From contig JBIKRJ010000055.1 of the NCBI GenBank assembly GCA_044349205.1, positions 1-12,428 of the forward strand: a stretch of 12,428 bases of DNA, read 5' to 3'. This document shows positions 7,174 to 12,428 of the stretch, piece by piece; the stretch's first letter is position 1; every line of letters begins with the position of its first letter. The notes under the pieces were generated by a model. It was not told where the DNA came from, did no database searches, and saw only the letters and a list, made by a program, of their open reading frames with translations. The position numbers and the translations under genes were made by a program. Source of the DNA: UBA9547 sp044349205 (GTDB lineage Bacteria; Bacteroidota; Bacteroidia; Cytophagales; UBA9547).

Positions 7174-7779
7174 ATGAAAACAAAAATTTTTGCCCTCATT
7201 CCAGTTGCATTGCTTATTCTAAATGCCTGCAAGAAAAACGAAACAACAGAAGAAAAATCGGCTACTAAAGCGATTCCCCAAGCACAACTCGTAGCCAAAA
7301 TTGGCATGTTTCAAGATAGTGCGAAAGCCACCTGGAAGGTGATGATGCAAGCCGACGACCAAAAAATTGCTTTTGTAAAACGCTTGCTCGAAGAGATCTC
7401 CTACATGCCCAAATACGACATTGTGAAACACGCCAAATTGATGGAAAAATGTAAAAATTTGTACACCAAGCGGTTTGATGAAAAAAGTTTTATGCAATCT
7501 GGCAATATCGACCTATACGATGCGGCCACCGACAGTTTGTTGAAAGAATTGAAAACTTTTGTTATTTCCAGTCCAAATGTTGAAAACTATCCTTTGTGTA
7601 GCGAGTTGCTGAACGACATCACGGCATTAGACAATGATGTGATAATGCACAGGGTGAAATACGATGGTTGGGCAAAGCAATATAATGCTTTGCTCGACGA
7701 CCAAAAGGAAGTCTTGGCGAAAATGGGCCCTGAATATGCCAATTTGAAAAAGATGGGTTTGTTTCAGTTGGAACTATAA
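7174..7779 (+). CDS. Predicted lipoprotein, helical, LemA-like
   Basis: A 201-residue exported protein of unproven function. The N-terminus MKTKIFALIPVALLILNAC is a lipoprotein signal peptide with lipobox LNAC. Cys19 would be lipidated and exposed on the periplasmic side of a membrane; KK follows. The mature part has no Cys pairs or enzyme motif and appears almost wholly alpha-helical. The segment from about 137, with NYPLCSELLNDITALDNDV and then RVKYDGWAKQYNALL, resembles the LemA family pattern NYPEL...LQ..L...EN.I...R..YN.....YN. An earlier stretch, WKVMMQADDQKIAFVKRLLE, suits the first LemA helix. I therefore suggest a divergent LemA-like lipoprotein, by eye only. A TTG at 7153 in frame would add seven residues before the signal peptide and is rejected in favour of ATG at 7174. 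The S8 protease gene follows after 53 bases on the same strand. Confidence 0.82.
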   Translation: MKTKIFALIPVALLILNACKKNETTEEKSATKAIPQAQLVAKIGMFQDSAKATWKVMMQADDQKIAFVKRLLEEISYMPKYDIVKHAKLMEKCKNLYTKRFDEKSFMQSGNIDLYDAATDSLLKELKTFVISSPNVENYPLCSELLNDITALDNDVIMHRVKYDGWAKQYNALLDDQKEVLAKMGPEYANLKKMGLFQLEL

Positions 7780-7832
7780 AGAATGATTTGCCAAAAAAAA
7801 CACCTAAAAGCTAAAGTTTTACCATATTATAA

Positions 7833-9746
7833 ATGAGAAAGACGGCGACATATCTCCTATTTCTTTTCATAACTTATGTATTGGAAACCAATGCACAAGA
7901 GTTGGTAGCTAAACTTAAACCGCAGTATAAAGACTATTTGGGACAAAAAGGAATTGTAAACAATAGGTTCAACAGCCTTTTTGCCGCGATGAAAATAAAG
8001 GAGGCAAAAAAACTACTTAGGCTAAAGGAATTGAAGCCGACGCCGTTGGACAATGTCCTTGAAATTCACCTTCAGCAAAAAGAATATGAACCTCAGGTTT
8101 TGCAAGCGCTGATGCAGTCGGGTTATTTTGAATATGTAGTTTCGGTAGGCGGAGGCGATATTGAGGCCATGCACTTGCCCAACGATCCATTTGCACAGCC
8201 CAACACTCCCGACAACCAGTTTTACCTTCAAAAAATAAATGCCTATAAGGCTTGGGACATTACCAAAGGCGATACCAATGTGGTGACCTGTGTGATAGAC
8301 AATGGGGTAGAATGGACACACCCTGAATTGGCCAGTAAAATAAAGTATAACCAAGGCGACCATATAGATGGAGTTGACAATGACCAAGACGGTTTTACCG
8401 ACAATTATATAGGTTGGGATATGGCCAACTTTGACCCTTATCCCGAAGATAGTACTGGGGCCGTAGCGCACGGAACCGAAGTAAGTTCGGTAGGTTTTGC
8501 CCTTACAGACAATAACTTAGGCATGGCTTCTATTGGGTACAACTGCAAATTTGTCCCCATCAAAATATTCAAAAACGGGTTTACAAACCCCTATACTTCT
8601 TCCAATGGTATCATATATGCCGCCAATCACGGTTGCAAGGTCATCAATCTTTCTTGGGGGCAGTTGGGTGGTTTTTCCCAATTTGGTCAGGATGTAATCA
8701 ATTACGCAGCATTGGTACACGATGCAGTGGTAGTGGGCGCCACATTTGCCTTAGATGGCGACAACCTTTTTACTTCGCCCGCCGACTACGACAATGTGCT
8801 ATCTGTTTTGGGTTTGCATAGTACCGATGTAAAAGCAACACCCCAAGCATATCACTATTGGATAGACATGTCTGTTCCCAGCATCGACATGCGTACCGCC
8901 GATTTGCGTGCAGGGTTCAAATATACTTCGGGTATTTCGGTGGGCTTGCCCCTTGTAAGTGGTGCGGCCGCACTGGTTAGGGGAAAATATCCTTGGATGA
9001 ATTCCACCCAAGTTTCCGAATTATTGCGAGTTACTGGCACCAACATCGACACGGCCAAAACATATTGGATGGATAACTCGAATTACAAGGAAAAACTCGG
9101 ACACGGTCGTTTGGATGTTTACAAAGCCCTAACCGACACCACAACCCCAGCAGTCAGGATTCTTCAGTACAATTTGAAACAAATCAATGGCGATACCATT
9201 AGTATGGAACTTGGCTTCAAAAACTATCTTTGGCCTTCCCAAAACCTTGTGTTCGACTTTCGTTCCATTACTGGCGGGTTCGTTGCAGTCGATTCTTCCA
9301 CTACAGCGGGAGTTGTGAACATGATGGATTCTGCTTCCACAGCTTTTGCAGGCATACGATTGTACATACCAACCCACGCCCCAGCCGACAGCATCGATTT
9401 GGTTAGAATTGGAATTTCAGATACGGCCACCGGTTACACCGATTACCAATATTTTTACTTAAACAAAAACGCTGTAAGCCCACTTGTGGTGACCAAGACA
9501 AAAAATTCATTCGACGAAGAGAATGGCTCTAAAATTTATCCAAACCCTTGTGCTGAAAAGCTTTTTCTTGAATTGGACGAGGCTGAAGAGGTGACCATTA
9601 CCGACATAGCAGGAAAAAAACTTTTTTATCAATCTAGCCCCTCCGATTTGGTTGTCGTTGAAACCAAAGATTTTGAGTCAGGGCTCTATTTTGCCCAAAT
9701 TCAGGGCAAAAGTGGCACACATACCCATAAGTTTCTGAAAAAATAA
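7833..9746 (+). CDS. Secreted S8 (subtilisin-like) serine protease with T9SS sorting domain
   Basis: A 637-residue protein. Domains in order: Sec signal peptide (about 1-21, ending TNA before QE), a pro-region (about 22-125), an S8 catalytic domain (about 130-435), a beta-rich Ig-like region (about 440-545), and a type IX secretion sorting domain, type A (about 567-637, starting KIYPNPCAEKLFLE and ending HKFLKK). Triad residues are Asp156 (VIDNGVEWTHPEL), His213 (AHGTEVSS) and Ser369 (GISVGLPLVSGAAALV). A DNDQDGFTD loop (182-190) resembles a calcium site. Oddities: the canonical GTS around the nucleophile is GIS, HGTH is HGTE, and the stretch that normally reads AAAGN, carrying the oxyanion-hole Asn, is VGATF (301-305), so Asn appears to be Phe. 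It may be a divergent or weakly active protease. The sorting domain predicts export across the outer membrane by T9SS. cinA begins 2 bases after its stop. Confidence 0.93.
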   Translation: MRKTATYLLFLFITYVLETNAQELVAKLKPQYKDYLGQKGIVNNRFNSLFAAMKIKEAKKLLRLKELKPTPLDNVLEIHLQQKEYEPQVLQALMQSGYFEYVVSVGGGDIEAMHLPNDPFAQPNTPDNQFYLQKINAYKAWDITKGDTNVVTCVIDNGVEWTHPELASKIKYNQGDHIDGVDNDQDGFTDNYIGWDMANFDPYPEDSTGAVAHGTEVSSVGFALTDNNLGMASIGYNCKFVPIKIFKNGFTNPYTSSNGIIYAANHGCKVINLSWGQLGGFSQFGQDVINYAALVHDAVVVGATFALDGDNLFTSPADYDNVLSVLGLHSTDVKATPQAYHYWIDMSVPSIDMRTADLRAGFKYTSGISVGLPLVSGAAALVRGKYPWMNSTQVSELLRVTGTNIDTAKTYWMDNSNYKEKLGHGRLDVYKALTDTTTPAVRILQYNLKQINGDTISMELGFKNYLWPSQNLVFDFRSITGGFVAVDSSTTAGVVNMMDSASTAFAGIRLYIPTHAPADSIDLVRIGISDTATGYTDYQYFYLNKNAVSPLVVTKTKNSFDEENGSKIYPNPCAEKLFLELDEAEEVTITDIAGKKLFYQSSPSDLVVVETKDFESGLYFAQIQGKSGTHTHKFLKK

Positions 9747-9748
9747 AG

Positions 9749-10993
9749 ATGCGCGACATAATCGCTGAAATTGTAACCATTGGCGACGAGATTCTCTATG
9801 GCCAAATAACCGATACTAACTCACAGTGGCTTGCCGAACAATTGGATTTGCTGGGAATCAAGGTAAAAAGAAAGATTTCGGTAGGTGACGAAATGCAAGA
9901 ACTATTGCAAATACTTCGGGAATCTGAATCGAGAGCCGATCTAATCTTGCTCACGGGGGGGCTTGGTCCTACTTCCGACGACATCACCAAGCCTGCACTT
10001 TGCCAATATTTTGGTTGTGGATTAAAGACAGATGAAAATGTGTTGAGTCATATAGAAGGTTTTTTTGCTCGCCGAAACAGGCCCATATTGGAAGCCAACA
10101 AAAGGCAAGCCGAAATACCGAGTGTAAGTGAAGCTTTGTTCAATCGTTTAGGAACAGCGCCTGGTATTTGGATTGAGCGTGAGGGAAAAATCTTCATTTC
10201 CTTGCCGGGCGTTCCTTACGAAATGAAAGAAATTGTAACTACAGGAGCACTTCCTCGTTTGAAAACATTTTTTCAAACTCCAATTATATATCACAAAGTA
10301 GTGCGTACAGTGGGGATTCCCGAATCTTTTTTGGCAGAAACCATCAAGGATTGGGAATACCAATTACCTTCCCATATCAAATTGGCCTATTTGCCCTCGC
10401 CAGCCGGTGTTAAACTGCGCTTAACGGCCAAAGGAAATCATAAATCGGAACTGGAAGCGGAAACGTCACGTCAAATAGACTTGCTGCAGCAGCTAATTGA
10501 GCGTTATATTTATGGATACGACGGATTGGAGTTGGAACAAGCCATTGGCCATCTTTTGAAAGAAAAAGGGCGAACGCTTGCTACTGCCGAAAGTTGTACT
10601 GGAGGAGCCGTTGCGGCCTTGGTTACGTCTGTTTCTGGCAGTTCAGCTTACTTTTTGGGTTCGGTAGTAGCTTACAGTAACGAAGTGAAAGAAAAGATGT
10701 TGGGAGTGAAATACAGCACATTAGAAAAGCATGGGGCAGTCTCCGAACAAACCGTCATTGAAATGGCGGAAGGTGTGCGCCTTTCCTTGGGTTCCGATAT
10801 AGGGATTGCTACAACTGGAGTAGCTGGCCCTACAGGAGCTACATCCGAAAAACCTGTGGGCACTGTTTGGATAGCCTATTCAGATGCCACCAAAACCATT
10901 GCCAAAAAACTTCAACTTACTTCAGAGAGAAGCCTGAACATAAAACTCACCGTTACGCAGGTTTTGAATCTTTTGCGAGAGAACCTAATTTGA
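9749..10993 (+). CDS. cinA: CinA family protein: nucleotide pyrophosphatase-like plus NMN amidohydrolase
   Basis: A 414-residue two-domain protein of normal length. The N-terminal domain (about 1-170) is MoaB/MogA-like, the COG1058 type associated with pyrophosphatase activity: it begins AEIVTIGDEILYGQITDTNS (6-25), has LTGGLGPTSDDIT (68-80), GTAPG (135-139) and LPGVPYEMK (152-160). The C-terminal domain (about 260-414) is the PncC-type amidase that deamidates nicotinamide mononucleotide in NAD salvage. It carries ATAESCTGG with the presumed nucleophile Ser282, VVAYSNEVK (306-314) and TGVAGPTGAT (356-365). Both active-site regions look intact. The name competence-damage inducible is historical, and nothing nearby suggests competence. 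The ATG at 9749 follows the protease stop by 2 bases, implying cotranscription, although the products work in different compartments. It converges on the transketolase gene with 5 bases between stops. Confidence 0.96.
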   Translation: MRDIIAEIVTIGDEILYGQITDTNSQWLAEQLDLLGIKVKRKISVGDEMQELLQILRESESRADLILLTGGLGPTSDDITKPALCQYFGCGLKTDENVLSHIEGFFARRNRPILEANKRQAEIPSVSEALFNRLGTAPGIWIEREGKIFISLPGVPYEMKEIVTTGALPRLKTFFQTPIIYHKVVRTVGIPESFLAETIKDWEYQLPSHIKLAYLPSPAGVKLRLTAKGNHKSELEAETSRQIDLLQQLIERYIYGYDGLELEQAIGHLLKEKGRTLATAESCTGGAVAALVTSVSGSSAYFLGSVVAYSNEVKEKMLGVKYSTLEKHGAVSEQTVIEMAEGVRLSLGSDIGIATTGVAGPTGATSEKPVGTVWIAYSDATKTIAKKLQLTSERSLNIKLTVTQVLNLLRENLI

Positions 10994-10998
10994 AGAAT

Positions 10999-11853
10999 TT
11001 AATAATCGCCTAAAGTCGCCTCCAGCTGCTGGCAAGCCAATTCGAGTTCGGCATCGTTTGGTGCCACACCATGCCATTTATGGCTTCCCATCATATAATC
11101 TACCCCAAAGCCCATGGCAGTTTTCATCAAAATCACAATGGGTTTGCCTTTTCCACAGGCTTTTTGGGCTTCTTCAATCGTAGCCGAAAGTTTGTCCATA
11201 TCATTGCCGTCGGTTTCCAACACTTGCCAACCAAAAGCCAGCCATTTGGATTTTAAATCCAACAGCGACATCACCTTTTCAAGAGGTCCGTCTATTTGTT
11301 GGCCGTTGTAGTCCACAAAAGCGATTAGGTTATCTACTTTGTGGTGGGGGGCATACATGGCGGCTTCCCATATTTGGCCTTCCTGCAATTCGCCATCGCC
11401 CATCAGGCAATACACCAACTGCTTGTCTTCGTTAAGTTTTTTGGCTTGTGCAGCCCCTATTGCTACCGAAAGACCTTGTCCTAGTGAACCGGAAGACATT
11501 CTGATGCCCTCCAAATGTTCGTGCGGTGTGGGGTGCCCTTGCAATCGGGAATCTATTTTGCGGTGTGTGGCCAATTCTTTAACTGGAAAATAGCCATACC
11601 TTGCCAAAGTGCTGTACCACACTGCCGAAATGTGCCCATTGGAAAGGAAGAACAAATCTTCACCTATGGCATCGGGATGAAAGGATTTGTCGTGTTTAAG
11701 AAATTTGAAATACAAAAGGACAAATAGGTCGGTGCAACCCAATGCACCACCAGGGTGGCCACCTTTAGCACCATGCACCATACGCACCACATCGCGGCGC
11801 ACCTGCGTAGCAATTTTCAACAATTCTTGTTTTTCGGAAGCAATAATGGACAT
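10999..11853 (-). CDS. Transketolase, N-terminal (TPP-binding) subunit
   Basis: The N-terminal half of a split transketolase, which transfers two-carbon units between sugar phosphates in the non-oxidative pentose phosphate pathway. The 284 residues match the usual size of this subunit. It shows AKGGHPGGALGCTD (29-42) with His33, LQGHPTP (104-110) with His107, SSGSLGQGLS (120-129), and the thiamine diphosphate/Mg motif GDGELQEGQIWEA...DYN (152-183), plus MGSHKWHG near the end. The pyrimidine-binding and C-terminal domains are absent and must come from a separate subunit. That partner gene is not in the window: downstream is convergent cinA, upstream are ytxH and proA. The protein ends naturally at LGDY with no sign of truncation. 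ytxH lies 6 bases upstream on the same strand and is probably cotranscribed. Confidence 0.94.
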   Translation of the reverse strand: MSIIASEKQELLKIATQVRRDVVRMVHGAKGGHPGGALGCTDLFVLLYFKFLKHDKSFHPDAIGEDLFFLSNGHISAVWYSTLARYGYFPVKELATHRKIDSRLQGHPTPHEHLEGIRMSSGSLGQGLSVAIGAAQAKKLNEDKQLVYCLMGDGELQEGQIWEAAMYAPHHKVDNLIAFVDYNGQQIDGPLEKVMSLLDLKSKWLAFGWQVLETDGNDMDKLSATIEEAQKACGKGKPIVILMKTAMGFGVDYMMGSHKWHGVAPNDAELELACQQLEATLGDY

Positions 11854-11859
11854 GTTAGA

Positions 11860-12168
11860 CTATGATTTTTTTGAACTTGATATTTGATTGATAAGGTCTT
11901 CAACATCTTGTAGAAGCCTTTCTGCCTCACTTTTTGCATCGTTTATCACTTTCAAACCTTCCGATTTAGCTTCGGAAAACACTTCGTGGGCTTGTTCTTT
12001 CGAAAGTTTGTCGATGTATTCTTTTAATTTAACACGATATTCATCCAGTTTGGAACCCAATTTTTCACGGGTATTTTTTCCCTTGTCTGGTGCATACAAG
12101 ATGCCTAAAATCGCGCCAACGGCTGCTCCTACTGCGAAAAATAAAAGATTGTTGCTACGCCTGCTCAT
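11860..12168 (-). CDS. YtxH-like small membrane protein
   Basis: A 102-residue protein. After the basic start MSRRSNN it has one hydrophobic segment, about 8-26 (LLFFAVGAAVGAILGILYAP), with GxxxG-like small residues, followed directly by DKGKNTREKLGSKLDEY. That layout, one glycine-rich membrane anchor then APDKGKxTREKL, is the hallmark of the YtxH domain family. The rest is charged and heptad-like, likely an amphipathic helix or coiled coil in the cytoplasm, rich in Lys/Glu and ending SSSKKS. The family is linked to general stress in Firmicutes and has no established biochemical role. The ATG at 12168 sits 26 bases after a TAnnTTTG match. The transketolase subunit gene follows 6 bases after its stop; I see no functional reason for the pairing. 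Confidence 0.85.
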   Translation of the reverse strand: MSRRSNNLLFFAVGAAVGAILGILYAPDKGKNTREKLGSKLDEYRVKLKEYIDKLSKEQAHEVFSEAKSEGLKVINDAKSEAERLLQDVEDLINQISSSKKS

Positions 12169-12194
12169 GATACTAAGTATGATTAAGATGTAGG

Positions 12195-12202
12195 CAAATT
12201 TA
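12195..12202 (-). promoter_or_regulatory. Bacteroidetes -7 element upstream of ytxH
   Basis: On the minus strand this reads TAAATTTG, a perfect TAnnTTTG match, 26 bases before the ytxH start codon. CAACAA at 12215-12220 (TTGTTG on the minus strand) could supply a -33 TTG, although the spacer of about 12-15 bases is shorter than usual. The 108-base gap between the proA stop and ytxH otherwise holds no hairpin or gene that I can recognise. The element suggests that ytxH and the transketolase gene are transcribed separately from proA. Confidence 0.45.
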
Positions 12203-12276
12203 AAGGATTAGTCCCAACAAATGCCATTATACGTTCAATTATTCAGCGCAACTTCAGAAGAGTCAATGTTCTGTAC

Positions 12277-12428
12277 TTAAGCTCTCGTTTGTCCGTTTCC
12301 TTTTACCACCCATTTGTAGCTGCAAAGTTCGGCCAGTGCCATGGGACCGCGCGCGTGCAATTTTTGGGTGCTGATGCCTATTTCAGCCCCTAATCCAAAC
12401 TGGGCACCGTCGGTAAAGGCGGTAGAAA
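12277..12428 (-). CDS. proA: Gamma-glutamyl phosphate reductase, C-terminal end (partial)
   Basis: Only the last 49 codons plus two bases are in the window; the 5' part lies beyond the right edge. The frame reads STAFTDGAQFGLGAEIGIST, then QKLHARGPMALAELCSYKW, and ends VVKGNGQTRA and TAA. The FTDGxxFGLGAEIGISTQKLHARGPM block is diagnostic of ProA, the NADPH-dependent enzyme that reduces gamma-glutamyl phosphate to glutamate semialdehyde in proline synthesis. Catalytic residues lie outside this segment and cannot be assessed. It is on the same strand as ytxH, 108 bases upstream of it. Confidence 0.93.
   Translation of the reverse strand, partial: STAFTDGAQFGLGAEIGISTQKLHARGPMALAELCSYKWVVKGNGQTRA

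Noticed and set aside
8022..8471. Minus-strand 149-codon open frame opposite the S8 protease
   Set aside because: It overlaps the conserved Asp and His regions of the protease, and its translation has no recognisable motif.
11888..12193. Plus-strand 101-codon open frame opposite ytxH
   Set aside because: The minus strand encodes a clear YtxH-type protein. The plus-strand product is Ser-rich shadow sequence with no promoter-like element.
12203..12276. Possible terminator hairpin downstream of proA
   Set aside because: Only very short inverted repeats (for example CTTC/GAAG with a one-base loop) were found, none followed by a T tract on the minus strand.
1..12428. A novel multi-gene defence, mobile or biosynthetic system
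   Set aside because: Except for the lipoprotein, every sizeable gene belongs to a recognised family. No CRISPR repeats, transposase, integrase, toxin-antitoxin pair or reverse transcriptase was seen, and no intergenic gap is large enough to hide one.

Overview
The window comes from a member of the phylum Bacteroidota. Three things in the sequence support this. The secreted subtilase ends in a type IX secretion (T9SS) sorting domain. Perfect matches to the Bacteroidetes -7 promoter element TAnnTTTG lie upstream of several transcript heads. The proteins themselves are of Bacteroidetes type: a long YidC with a Lys-rich tail, a short archaeal-type ProS, a two-subunit transketolase and LNAC-type lipoproteins. 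Base composition is moderately AT-rich and even throughout. I cannot name the order or genus. No tRNA, rRNA, insertion sequence, CRISPR array or phage gene was seen, and no gap between genes exceeds about 152 bases.

Layout from left to right: (1) 56-525, minus: a Vsr-type mismatch endonuclease gene broken by a single-base loss in a homopolymer. (2) 629-4053, plus: pyrG and yidC, probably one transcript from a promoter near 601. (3) 7021-4061, minus: rpe, proS and argB in that order, probably an operon. It converges on yidC with only 7 bases between stop codons. (4) 7174-10993, plus: a LemA-like helical lipoprotein, a T9SS-exported S8 protease with unusual active-site surroundings, and cinA, which starts 2 bases after the protease stop. 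(5) 12428-10999, minus: the 3' end of proA, then ytxH and the transketolase N-terminal subunit. The last gene converges on cinA with 5 bases between stops.

Most of the window is core metabolism and envelope biogenesis: CTP synthesis, inner-membrane protein insertion, the pentose phosphate pathway (rpe and transketolase), proline charging, arginine and proline synthesis (argB, proA), and NMN/pyrazine-nucleotide salvage or repair (cinA). The accessory parts are the broken vsr gene and the exported lipoprotein/protease pair. I do not see a multi-gene defence or novel enzymatic system. The features most worth a second look are the S8 protease that keeps Asp/His/Ser but lacks the usual oxyanion-hole Asn, the LemA-like lipoprotein beside it, the frameshifted vsr, and the transketolase N-half without its C-half next door.
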